Source: Photobacterium atrarenae (lineage in GTDB: Bacteria > Pseudomonadota > Gammaproteobacteria > Enterobacterales > Vibrionaceae). From it: 64,000 bases of DNA. Under the pieces are notes generated by a model. The model was given only the letters and a program-made list of their open reading frames with translations. It made no database searches and was not told the DNA's origin. The stretch covers positions 1,426,001 through 1,490,000 of the forward strand of contig NZ_CP101509.1 in NCBI RefSeq assembly GCF_024380015.1. Reading direction: 5' to 3'. Every line of letters begins with the position of its first letter. Positions within the stretch are counted from its first letter, which is position 1. The position numbers and the translations under genes are program-made. Of this stretch, positions 27,401 through 36,538 are shown in pieces.

Positions 27401-30400
27401 AACGTTGTCAGTAAATGGTGGTTCCAGTGAAAATAACTGGACATATGCTGCATTAACTTCTCTCTATCAGGCCGCGTGCAATGAAGAGCAATCTAAACGT
27501 TACCTGTGCTTGGATATCGACTCTGAAGAGTCTATTGCCACAGCTTGTGGAATGTTAAATCAATTGCCTGGTTCAGGCCCTGTTTTGGCATTACGCGGAA
27601 CCAAGTTTTTTGAGCCTGTTGTTGAGCCTACTCGTGCTTCATCTCTTACGCCGATGGTGATGACAGACAAGGATACAGCATTAATTGCTGGCTACGGTGG
27701 GCTTGGTCAGTTAGTCGCAACATGGCTTTCAGGGCAAGGTATTAGACGCTTTGGTTTATTGCTTCGCCGCCCTTGTTCGGCTGAGCAACAGAAAGAAATT
27801 GAAACGTTACGTGACAGGGGGGCAGAAGTTCAGGTGATTGTGGCTGATATTTGTGAGCCACAAGCACTAAAGCTGGCGTTGAATAATCACAATATTAGCC
27901 CGACACTGGTTTACCATACCGCCCACTCCGGACAAGACTTTTCTGTTTTTGATGCTGAAGAAGAAGCCTTCAGTGAAACGCTACGAGTCAAAACTCATGG
28001 TGTTATGGCGTTAGCAGAAGCAACAGAAGCATGTTCGCTCAAACAGTTTTGTTTGTTTGGATCGATTGTCAGCTGGTTGAATAGCCCATTCACATCAGCA
28101 TATGCAGCTGCGAACCGTTGGCAGGAGTATGCTGCAATGGCGCTACAAGCGAAAGGCTTGCCTGCCGTTACTGTTCTTTGGGGGCCATGGGATTGCGGTC
28201 TAACCCAGAAAAAACAAATTGTCGATCAAATTGAGGCTAGCGGACTGAGTTTATTAAATCCTGATATTGCACTGAATGTATTAGGGATGACTAATGCTCA
28301 TGGGCTTATGGTGTTCGAGAACCGTGAGCCTGAGTTTAGCCGGGCATTAGAAAAATTGGTTGCAAGTTCGTCGATGTTCGCTCGCTGTATTGAACACGGC
28401 ATCGAAGAGTCAGCGAATCAAGATTTCATAAGAACAGTGGATAGTGGCGTACTGACACCGAGCCAACTGGCTGATTTACCTGTAGAAGAACAGCAAGAAA
28501 AGCTACGGGCCATGGTAAGTAATTTCGTTGGGAAATTGCTAAAAATCGATGCTCCAGTACCAGAACAGGCATTTCCGAGTTTAGGTCTGGATTCATTGCT
28601 TTTGATCGAATTGATATCAACGTTACGAAACCAGTGTGGGTTTGAAATCTCGGTGCGGGATGCATTTCAGTATGACAGCGTTGCTGCTTTGAGTGCTTAT
28701 TTACAGAAGCAGTGCCAAAAACGTGGCGATATCGCTTTCTCTGCCGCGCAGCAAAGCAGTGCAGTGATGATAGAACTGGATACTGAAAATCGCTATGCGC
28801 CATTTCCGCTAACAGATCTGCAGCAGGCATTTTGGATTGGACGTAACGACAGCCTGGAGCTCGGTAACGTTGCATGTCATCAGTATATTGAAATCGAGCT
28901 TGATAATTTACATCCGGAGCGATTAGAGCTGGCGTGGAATCGACTCATTCAGCGTCATGAAATGATGCGCTGCATTATTTTAGAGTCCGGCCAGCAACAA
29001 ATTTTGCGGCAGGTTCCGCATTATCAGGTTGCAGTCAGTGATATGCGTTACTTACCAGATGATGAGTCTGAACAGCAATTGAGCGCTCTTCGGGAAAGGA
29101 TGAGTTATCAGGTGATGGACCCTTCTCAGTGGCCGTTGTTTGAGCTGAGAGCTTCTTTGCTGCCTGGGGGAATCACTCGTATTCACTTAGATATGGATCT
29201 GCTGGTATTTGATGTTCAGAGTTTCCGGATAATTTATGGCGAGCTCAATCAATTACTGAAAGAACCTATGGCTGAGCTACCAGCGTTGGAGCTTTCGTTC
29301 CGAGATTACGTGTTGGCGGAATCTCGTCAGCGAACAACAACTGCGTATATACAATCGCAGTCATTCTGGAAGGATAAAGTCGAGACCATGCCTGGTGCAC
29401 CGCAACTGCCATTGCGTTGTGACGCTGAGTTATTAGCTAAACCGACTTTCAGAACGTTGGATCACCGTTTGTCTCCAATGCATTGGGAGCGTTTTCAGCA
29501 ACAGGCAAAAGCTCGTGGTTTAACGCCGAGTGCTGTGATGCTTACTGTATTTACCCAAGTGTTGGCCCAGTGGTGTAAATCGCCTGCGTTTACGTTAAAT
29601 ATCACGTATTTCAACCGGAAGAATGTCCACCCTCAGGTGATGTCTGTGTGTGGTGATTTTACATCACTAATGTTGCTTCCGGTTGAGTTTGATGGCAATG
29701 AAAAATTCACAGAAGCAGCGCAACGTACTCAGCAGGAACTGTGGGATGCTCTGGAGCACCGCGATTACAGTGGTATTCAGGTCATGCGGGATATGGGGCG
29801 AGTCAACTCTGCGGCGGCAGACCAAATCAACATGCCTGTAGTATTCACCAGCATGATTGGAATGGACTTTGACGATCCATCCCAACCGGATTGGGAGCTG
29901 ATGAGCAAGCAGGTGTTCCAAATTAACCAAACACCTCAGGTATGGCTGGATTATCAGGCAACCGAATATGGTGGTGCTTTGGTTAACCGTTGGTTTATTG
30001 TTGATGAAATCTTCGAAGCCCGTCTGATTGAAGGATTATTTGCAGCATATACAAGTCAATTGGAAAAACTGGCGCGGGAACCTGAATGCTGGGACAACTT
30101 AAATAGTGATTCTCGGGATGAAAAAGACAGGCAACTGTTGGCCAATGTTAACGATTGGCAGCAGCCTTATCCTGGGTCGACATTGCATGACTGTTTCTTA
30201 AAACAGGTGGAATTAACACCCGAAGCTCCGGCAGTACTGACACCGACAAGTGAGCTAACTTACCGGGAGTTAGCGGAAAAGAGTCAAATTGCCGCGCGTG
30301 CCATACAGCAGCATAAAACAATAAATGCAAAGAATGTTGTTGTCTTGCTTCCTAAAGGAGACCAGGCGGTGATCGCAGCATTAGGTGCCATGATGGCGGG

Positions 30401-33200
30401 CTGTGTATATGTGCCGGTGAACCCGGATTATGACAATATGCGTTTACAGCACGTGTTGGCTGAGGTCGATCCGGTTTTGATCCTCTGTTCAGAGTCAATG
30501 TCCGGTCGCTTGGTTGAACTCACTAACGCAGTGTGCTGCTCCTTAGAAAAACTCCTTGATAGAGGTGAATTAATCAGTACAGCGTTGCCGGTTGTTTCTC
30601 CCGATGATCTTGCCTATATCATTTTCACCTCAGGAAGTACCGGAACACCGAAAGGCGTTCTCCTGGATCATCGTTGTCCACTTAATACCCTGTTGGCGAT
30701 GAACCATGTCTTTGCCGTTGGTAGCAGACAAAGAACGTTATCACTGTGTGCATTACATCATGATATGTCGGTGTACGACATTTTTGGCATGCTGATTTCT
30801 GGCGGCGCTGTAGTGATGCCGGATGCAAAACAGCATTTTGCATCTCATTGGTTATCTTTGATGAGTATGCATAAAGCGACTGTCATCAATAGCGTTCCGG
30901 CCTTGATGCAGTTGCTTGTTGAAGCCGCAGAAAACGACGAACAAGGTAAAGAACACTTGTCAAGGTTGAGCAAGGTTATGCTTGGCGGAGACTGGATCCC
31001 GCTGACTTTGCCGGATCGAATTAAATCGTTTGCACCGAACTGCGATATTTACAGTATTGGCGGCCCAACAGAAACTGCTGTGGTATCCAGCTGGTATCAC
31101 ATTGAATCTGTTGATAAAGAGTGGGAAAGCATTCCTTATGGCAGACCGTTGCCTAACCAACACCTTGAACTCTTGAATGCCGCCGGACAACCGGTGCCAG
31201 TTGGTGTGGCAGGGGAAATTTGTATGGGGGGGCTGGCTATGTCTCAGGGTTACCTCAACGACTCGGAGATGACAGCGAAAAAGTACCGTGTTGATCCTTA
31301 TTCTGGGCATACCCTTTATCACACTGGCGATTTAGCGGTTCTGGATTCTGATGGTGTGATGACATTGCTTGGCCGAATGGATAACCAGGTGAAGATTAAC
31401 GGCGTTCGCATTGAGCCGGGAGAAATTGAGAGCACTCTCGAGAAGCATCCTTTGGTTAATCAAGCGGTTGTTTTAACTCACAATGATCGTTTGCATGGCT
31501 TTGTTACACGGTCGCAAGAGAGTGTGCGAGATACCGAGCAAAGTGCTTTAGCTGATAGTGAATTGCTGAGAATAAATGACATGTGTTGTCAGCAAGTTGA
31601 TGCAGAGTGGCAAGCTTTAGAGCTGGGCGGACAAGTTTCCTGCCAGGTGATCGCGGATGATTTTGTTCCACAGAGCTATGAACAGCATTATCAAGAGATG
31701 GAGCTGCTGAGTACTTTGGTTATGCGTTATGCATTACATCAAAGTGGTCTGTTTGAGCGAAAGGGACAGAGTTGTCGTCTGGCTGATTTGGTCAGCGAAC
31801 TGAATGTTTGCGACAAATACTTGAAGATCTTGCAAAGCTGGCTCTCGGTACTTTGTCAGGACGGTTATTTTACTCTTGAGGGTGAAAATATCGTCTGCCT
31901 AGAACCATTAAAGGCTGAAGAACTCAACGGCCTGAGGGAAAAGATTGCTTCTGATATCGTCGAAGGAAAACCTTATCAACAGAAGTTCTGGCGATTGTAT
32001 CTGGGTTGTGTTGATCGAATTGAAGAGCTTCTTCAGGGGCATTTTAACCCGCTCGATCTGATGTTTGAGCAAGGCCAAACTGACTTTGTAGAAAGCTGGT
32101 ACGAAGACAATCCGGTATCGCAGCACTTTAACCGCGTGGCAGCTGACGCAGTTGAGGCACTGGTCAATGCCAAACTTAAAGGTACAACATTCCGCGTGCT
32201 GGAGTTTGGTGCAGGGATTGGCAGTGCTGCGCGCCAGGTGCTGCCGCGATTACCAGCGGATAATTGTCAGTATGTATATACCGATTTGTCTGATTATTTC
32301 TTTGCCCATGCCAGGGGTAAATTTGCTGACTATCCATTCATTGATTTTCAGTTCTATAACATCAACGAAGATCCGAGTCTGTTTGGTTTGGAGGACGGTG
32401 GTTTTGATTTAATCATTGGTGCCAATGTTCTCCATGATGCTCATGATGTCAATACATCAAGTCGTTTGCTTAAAAGACTGCTTAAGCCGGGAGGTGTTCT
32501 ACTGCTTATTGAAGGCACATGTAACCCACGCTTCCAGATGGTGAGCCTCGGTTTTGTTGAAGGGTTGTCTCACTACGAAGATATTCGTCTGGATACGCAC
32601 TTACCAATGTTATCGGCAGAGACATGGCAGGCAACACTGAGAAAGGTCGGCTTTCCCAGAACAACTCAGTTCCCTAAGCAGGGAGAAGTCGCCGAGTGTA
32701 TGCGTTATCACCTGATTGCGGCACAAAACACAACTACAGTCACTCATTTCGATACTGCTGCGTTAATTGACTGGGCCGGAGAGCACCTTACCAGTCAGTT
32801 GGTACCGCAACAGATACTCGCATTGGATAAGTTTCCTTTATCTGCTAACGGCAAAGTTGATCGTCAGCGCCTACAGCAGTGTTTAACACTGAATACTGAT
32901 AGAAAACTTGCCACAGATTTCAAAGAGAGCATACCGCCATCCACTGAAACAGAATGCACTTTGGCACAGATCTGGGGAGAAGTGCTTAATTATGAAGTTA
33001 CTAATATTGAAGCAAATTTCTTCCTGTGCGGCGGTGACTCTTTGTTGATGACCAGGATCAGTGCCTTGATCCGTGAGCATTTCAATGTAACGCCATCGCT
33101 TGGCCAGTTACTTCGTATGCCAGAGCTCAGACAGCAAGCTGCATGGATTGAACATCAATATTACTGTGAAGTGGAAGACGTAGAGGAAGGGTTCTTGTGA
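24444..33200 (+). CDS. hybrid PKS-NRPS, KS-AT-KR-ACP-Cy-A(MT)-PCP
   Basis: A 2918-residue synthase. KS 1-430 has Cys180, His316 and His356. AT about 520-830 has GHSIGE (Ser615) and AFHSH, both malonyl-type. KR about 1076-1270 has GYGGLG plus the Ser/Tyr/Asn set (SAYAAAN). ACP carries Ser1384 in GLDS. Cy starts near 1453 with intact Asp1585-x4-Asp1590. A begins near 1930 and is interrupted between A8 and A10 by a methyltransferase-like insert (LEFGAGIG near 2586), as in PchE/PchF/HMWP2. PCP Ser is 2866. The A code reads DMYNMGIVV(K), not standard cysteine. ATG 24444 has AGGAAG five bases upstream. The tail EEGFL may dock to the next protein. Confidence 0.92.
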   Translation: MSYNPIAIIGMSCRFPEANDISQFWENIRNGTSVIQDYSQQDFLGERIDPIVWRSPDFVKAGTKVDGVANFDHQFFQYSYHEAELIDPQQRLFLEACVQALEDGNYPYALLPKWQQACVGIFGATRQSSYEKYLPTAYAEQVTTPTTMLQLLGNDKDYLATRVSYKLGLTGPALTVQTACSSSLVAVHYACRSLQNDECDMALAGGVGISFPQGLGYYRQEGSIFADDGCCRPFGEKASGIVTGNGLAVVLLKRLEDAIADNDQIHGVILGSAVGNDGNDKVGFTAPSGLGQQDVIRQALTVADVSADEIGLIEAHGTGTLIGDPVEINALTSVYREETQRNQYCGIGSVKGNLGHLESAAGIASLVKATLSVRDAVLPPTLGATPTNPHLKLQDTPFFIINDTQPWKQPGRRLAAVSSFGIGGTNCHMIIAQPPGHTPGCQQIDDEMHTLLVQSHSNKTLEKGRQLYSETLSRESADSVARTAVLRRTPERYRVVVSGKNREELREALAHAVISKVPEDNHGLWIFSGQGSQVAGMGKRLYSQCAEFRRVADSCCELFTQHGVANIKGEMFASSDTSGLDQTDITQPALFTYQYALAQQLRTWGLKPKAVLGHSIGEFAAAVVAGFLTLEAAVAIVARRGQLMQSQTADGAMAAVNMSPIEFETIGANWPGVSIAAVNHPERITISGDRASVSEFVDVYADKAKMLSVSKAFHSHSMETIKAEFLLSLEENSSPTTDTSIEFISTLTGQPLSVSEMDKEYWWHQLRQPVLFAQALKSAKKFLPEVIVDLGPDGSFARLARHQGLFSDDVQFLGIQKGDKEFASILEIVTRCGIDEPLKEYYNQHSAPWVRIPTKQFEASRVWPDKDELALPSLKRVCWKPQSSLLSNIRQASKTVDGLRILLIGEYQCDVWLKHLSSFDFQTTSMSDLHEEKDLSGFDLVIYLQSPVSDNKQLAASFDVATKEHLQLLHRVHLHASLPLISILPRTLSVNGGSSENNWTYAALTSLYQAACNEEQSKRYLCLDIDSEESIATACGMLNQLPGSGPVLALRGTKFFEPVVEPTRASSLTPMVMTDKDTALIAGYGGLGQLVATWLSGQGIRRFGLLLRRPCSAEQQKEIETLRDRGAEVQVIVADICEPQALKLALNNHNISPTLVYHTAHSGQDFSVFDAEEEAFSETLRVKTHGVMALAEATEACSLKQFCLFGSIVSWLNSPFTSAYAAANRWQEYAAMALQAKGLPAVTVLWGPWDCGLTQKKQIVDQIEASGLSLLNPDIALNVLGMTNAHGLMVFENREPEFSRALEKLVASSSMFARCIEHGIEESANQDFIRTVDSGVLTPSQLADLPVEEQQEKLRAMVSNFVGKLLKIDAPVPEQAFPSLGLDSLLLIELISTLRNQCGFEISVRDAFQYDSVAALSAYLQKQCQKRGDIAFSAAQQSSAVMIELDTENRYAPFPLTDLQQAFWIGRNDSLELGNVACHQYIEIELDNLHPERLELAWNRLIQRHEMMRCIILESGQQQILRQVPHYQVAVSDMRYLPDDESEQQLSALRERMSYQVMDPSQWPLFELRASLLPGGITRIHLDMDLLVFDVQSFRIIYGELNQLLKEPMAELPALELSFRDYVLAESRQRTTTAYIQSQSFWKDKVETMPGAPQLPLRCDAELLAKPTFRTLDHRLSPMHWERFQQQAKARGLTPSAVMLTVFTQVLAQWCKSPAFTLNITYFNRKNVHPQVMSVCGDFTSLMLLPVEFDGNEKFTEAAQRTQQELWDALEHRDYSGIQVMRDMGRVNSAAADQINMPVVFTSMIGMDFDDPSQPDWELMSKQVFQINQTPQVWLDYQATEYGGALVNRWFIVDEIFEARLIEGLFAAYTSQLEKLAREPECWDNLNSDSRDEKDRQLLANVNDWQQPYPGSTLHDCFLKQVELTPEAPAVLTPTSELTYRELAEKSQIAARAIQQHKTINAKNVVVLLPKGDQAVIAALGAMMAGCVYVPVNPDYDNMRLQHVLAEVDPVLILCSESMSGRLVELTNAVCCSLEKLLDRGELISTALPVVSPDDLAYIIFTSGSTGTPKGVLLDHRCPLNTLLAMNHVFAVGSRQRTLSLCALHHDMSVYDIFGMLISGGAVVMPDAKQHFASHWLSLMSMHKATVINSVPALMQLLVEAAENDEQGKEHLSRLSKVMLGGDWIPLTLPDRIKSFAPNCDIYSIGGPTETAVVSSWYHIESVDKEWESIPYGRPLPNQHLELLNAAGQPVPVGVAGEICMGGLAMSQGYLNDSEMTAKKYRVDPYSGHTLYHTGDLAVLDSDGVMTLLGRMDNQVKINGVRIEPGEIESTLEKHPLVNQAVVLTHNDRLHGFVTRSQESVRDTEQSALADSELLRINDMCCQQVDAEWQALELGGQVSCQVIADDFVPQSYEQHYQEMELLSTLVMRYALHQSGLFERKGQSCRLADLVSELNVCDKYLKILQSWLSVLCQDGYFTLEGENIVCLEPLKAEELNGLREKIASDIVEGKPYQQKFWRLYLGCVDRIEELLQGHFNPLDLMFEQGQTDFVESWYEDNPVSQHFNRVAADAVEALVNAKLKGTTFRVLEFGAGIGSAARQVLPRLPADNCQYVYTDLSDYFFAHARGKFADYPFIDFQFYNINEDPSLFGLEDGGFDLIIGANVLHDAHDVNTSSRLLKRLLKPGGVLLLIEGTCNPRFQMVSLGFVEGLSHYEDIRLDTHLPMLSAETWQATLRKVGFPRTTQFPKQGEVAECMRYHLIAAQNTTTVTHFDTAALIDWAGEHLTSQLVPQQILALDKFPLSANGKVDRQRLQQCLTLNTDRKLATDFKESIPPSTETECTLAQIWGEVLNYEVTNIEANFFLCGGDSLLMTRISALIREHFNVTPSLGQLLRMPELRQQAAWIEHQYYCEVEDVEEGFL

Positions 33201-36200
33201 TAGAGAGTGAACAGCGAATGGATATGCATGATCTGAAGCTGGTGCTGGATAAACGTAATATTCGACTGTCGTTAGAGGGTGAGCAACTCAAATTCTCAGC
33301 GCCTAAAGGGGCGATGAGCGAAGAGATTAAGCAAGCGATTAGGTTTCATAAGCCGCGTTTGCTCACTGAACTAAAAATGGAAAGTTTACCTGAGCTGTCT
33401 GGCATTACCAGACATGTTGGGGATACCTATCAGCCTTTTCCGATGACACCTATTCAACAGGCTTACTATGTGGGGGAATGCGGGGGGTTGAAACAAAGCA
33501 CGCTTCCCTGCTTTTATCATGAGTATCGCTTACATGACGTGGATTTGGGGCGTCTTGAAGCCGCAATCCGTGCTTTGATCAGGGATTTTCCCGTTTTACG
33601 CCTGAAGTTTTTTGAAGATAACCGCCAGCAAGTGGTTCCATGGAATGATGATTGGCGCCTGGATATCAGGGATTTTAGACAGAACTCAGTTGATGAATGT
33701 AATGCGGTGAGCATAGACCTAAAGCACCAACATTTGAATGAGTTACCTCCTCTGGATAGCGGTCAGCCGTTTCGGTTTACCGTAATCAGGCGGTCTGATT
33801 CAGATCGTCTTTTAGTGACTATTCGACTGAATATTATTGATGGCCCCTCGCTGGCGATGTTGTTGCGGGGCTTGGTAGCACGTTATGGAGATCTCGACGT
33901 TGGACTGCCTGAAGGAGCGTTAGAGTATCGCGATTATGTCCTGGCAACCCAAAAGCTAAAGAACACGCCAAATGCGGCTATCAGTGAAGAGTATTGGGAG
34001 AGAATGCTACCGCTATTACCATCTTCTCCTGCATTACCGCAAACGGGGAAATCGCGCCAACAGGCAGTATTTCAGCGTCACTCTCGTCACTGGGAAATGG
34101 ATAAATGGCAGGTATTTCGTCAGACTGCGAGTAAACACGGAGTAACGGCAAATGCCGCACTACTGGCTGTTTACACCACTGCGTTGTCCCGATGGAGTAG
34201 TGAGCCGTCTTTTACCCTGAATGTATTGGCGAATTTCCGTCCTTTCACCGACCCTGAGCTAAAAAGTATGGCTGGTAACTGTAGTAATACAGTACCAATT
34301 GATAGCCATTCAACTTCAACGTTTATAGAGCAAGTGAAGCGTTTACAGAACTGTCTGACAGAGCGTTTGGAGCATGCAATTGTGCCGGGTGTTGAATTGA
34401 TGCGGCGTATTCAGCAAGCAAGCGCCAGTGAAGATCCAGTGTTGCCGTATGTATTTACAAGTGGATTGCAATCCGGGCAATTGGCTGAAGTGTTACCGGA
34501 TATGCATCGGTTTGAGCTGTTTGACAGTCATTTGCAGACTCCTCAGGTTTGGCTTGATCACCAGGTAATTGAAAATCATGAAGGGTTAATTTGCTATTGG
34601 GACTGTGTCGAGGAAATTTTTGAGCCAGGCATTATTGAGGGTTTGGTAGAAAAATCGTCACACATGATTGATGCATTGATTGCTACTGAGTCGGCATGGC
34701 TGGAGCAATACCCGGGTGATAGTGCGAACCAATCGCTAAAACCTTGGGTCACAGGGCCTGAAGTGGCGTCAGATAAGCTGTTATGCAGTGATTTTATCGG
34801 TCAGGCCAAGCTTACTCCGACACGTACGGCTGTTCAATTTGGTAGTCAAAGCATTTCTTATGGTGAGCTGCTGAGTAAAGCCCGGACTGTCGCCGCTGGG
34901 CTTGCCGGCCGAGGGGTGACTGAGCACGATATTATTGCTGTTCAGCTTCCCAAGTCGATTGAACAAGTTATCGCCCTTTACGGTGTTTTACTCAGTAATG
35001 CCGCTTATTTACCGCTTTCTGTTCATTGGCCTGAAGCGCGAGTAGATCACATTGTGCAAGCCAGTGGAGCTAAGTTGCTGGTATCACAAAGTGAGCAGTT
35101 CCTGGAGCAATGTGTTTCGATTCAAACGTTATTAGAAGCGAAAGATCAACCTCCGGTTCTGATAAATAACGGCGAGAAATTGGCTTACGTTATTTATACC
35201 TCGGGGTCCACGGGAGAACCTAAAGGGGTCATGATCACTCACAGTGCAGCACTTAATACGATTGAAGATATTAATCGTCGTTTCACTATGAATGAAAATG
35301 ACAGAGTTCTTGGTGTCAGCGGGATCTATTTCGACCTGTCAGTACAAGATATTTTCGGCACGCTAAGTGTTGGGGCTACTTTGGTTCTGCCGGATGAAAC
35401 CGAGCGTCCAGAGCCTTCAGAGCTTATTGAGTTATGCCGAACGCAACGCATCACAGTGTGGAACTCAGTACCTGCCATTCTTCATATGCTAACGATGATT
35501 TCGGAGCCAGATCTTCCGGCACTGTCGTCATTGCGGTTAATTATGCTCAGTGGAGATTGGGTCCCACTGCCATTGGCAAAGCAGTTAAAACAAGCGTGCG
35601 CTCAGGCTGAGCTGATTTCATTGGGCGGTGCAACCGAAGCTTCTATCTGGTCTAACTGGTTTAAAATTGAAAATATATCTCCGGAGTGGCGCTCTATCCC
35701 TTATGGCTACGGCCTATCTAATCAACAGCTTTATGTTTTGGATAGAGAGGGGAAAGAATGCTTAACAGGGGCAATTGGTGAAATTCATATTGCTGGTGCC
35801 GGCTTGGCGCTGGGCTATTTGAACGATCCGCAGCGTACGGCAGCGCAGTTCGTTGAACATGTTTCCGGGCAAAGGTTGTACCGTACCGGCGATCTGGGGC
35901 GTTATTTTCCTGATGGCGCTATAGAGTTTCTTGGAAGAAAAGATGCTCAGGTGAAGATAAATGGTTTCCGTGTGGAACTAACCGAAATTGAAACCCAGCT
36001 TACGCAAGTTGATGGTATTGAAAATGCGGCCGTTGTGGTGCATCGCAATGAGTTTGCCGGGGCTAATTTACTTGCTGTTTATTCTGGCTGTTTATTGGAT
36101 GAACGCCTTATTTCAAAAAAATTAGTGGCTCAATTACCGGGGTACATGGTTCCTGTGCGCTTTATTTGGTGTGAGTCATTGCCAATTAGCCAAAACGGAA

Positions 36201-36535
36201 AAATTGATCGTGAACAGGCACTGGCGATAGCGCGGCAATTTATTGAGCAAGAAACCTTAAATCAAGCCGATGCTGTTCATTCTGAGCAGCATGAGGTAAC
36301 GAATAAACTTATTGTGATTTGGCAAAGTTTATTTGATGCAGTCTCAGTTAACGAGCAATCACATTTCTTCAGGTTAGGTGGTAACTCACTGCTGGCAGTT
36401 CGACTTTCTAGTGGTATAGAGAAAGCATTCGGCTGTCGTTTATCTCTGCACCAGTTGTTTAGCTCACCTTATCTTTATGAACAGTCTGAGCTGATATTAG
36501 CCCGGATATTCGAGGATGTGGCAAATGTGGAGTGA
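33197..36535 (+). CDS. NRPS module, docking-Cy-A-PCP with an altered Cy motif
   Basis: A 1112-residue module. Residues about 10-60 are a TubC-type N-terminal docking domain (LSLEGEQLKFSAPKGAM). The Cy domain starts near 75. Its DxxxxD motif reads Arg210-LNII-Asp215, so the first Asp is lost, and ring closure or condensation may be impaired. The A domain (about 525-1010) has code DLQNMSLIW(K), cysteine-like except Gln at the third position. The PCP Ser is 1064 in LGGNSL. It starts with GTG overlapping the previous stop (GTGA), with AAGGG upstream. The preceding protein's acidic tail is the expected docking partner. It should add cysteine or a close analogue. Confidence 0.9.
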   Translation: MIESEQRMDMHDLKLVLDKRNIRLSLEGEQLKFSAPKGAMSEEIKQAIRFHKPRLLTELKMESLPELSGITRHVGDTYQPFPMTPIQQAYYVGECGGLKQSTLPCFYHEYRLHDVDLGRLEAAIRALIRDFPVLRLKFFEDNRQQVVPWNDDWRLDIRDFRQNSVDECNAVSIDLKHQHLNELPPLDSGQPFRFTVIRRSDSDRLLVTIRLNIIDGPSLAMLLRGLVARYGDLDVGLPEGALEYRDYVLATQKLKNTPNAAISEEYWERMLPLLPSSPALPQTGKSRQQAVFQRHSRHWEMDKWQVFRQTASKHGVTANAALLAVYTTALSRWSSEPSFTLNVLANFRPFTDPELKSMAGNCSNTVPIDSHSTSTFIEQVKRLQNCLTERLEHAIVPGVELMRRIQQASASEDPVLPYVFTSGLQSGQLAEVLPDMHRFELFDSHLQTPQVWLDHQVIENHEGLICYWDCVEEIFEPGIIEGLVEKSSHMIDALIATESAWLEQYPGDSANQSLKPWVTGPEVASDKLLCSDFIGQAKLTPTRTAVQFGSQSISYGELLSKARTVAAGLAGRGVTEHDIIAVQLPKSIEQVIALYGVLLSNAAYLPLSVHWPEARVDHIVQASGAKLLVSQSEQFLEQCVSIQTLLEAKDQPPVLINNGEKLAYVIYTSGSTGEPKGVMITHSAALNTIEDINRRFTMNENDRVLGVSGIYFDLSVQDIFGTLSVGATLVLPDETERPEPSELIELCRTQRITVWNSVPAILHMLTMISEPDLPALSSLRLIMLSGDWVPLPLAKQLKQACAQAELISLGGATEASIWSNWFKIENISPEWRSIPYGYGLSNQQLYVLDREGKECLTGAIGEIHIAGAGLALGYLNDPQRTAAQFVEHVSGQRLYRTGDLGRYFPDGAIEFLGRKDAQVKINGFRVELTEIETQLTQVDGIENAAVVVHRNEFAGANLLAVYSGCLLDERLISKKLVAQLPGYMVPVRFIWCESLPISQNGKIDREQALAIARQFIEQETLNQADAVHSEQHEVTNKLIVIWQSLFDAVSVNEQSHFFRLGGNSLLAVRLSSGIEKAFGCRLSLHQLFSSPYLYEQSELILARIFEDVANVE

Positions 36536-36538
36536 TAG

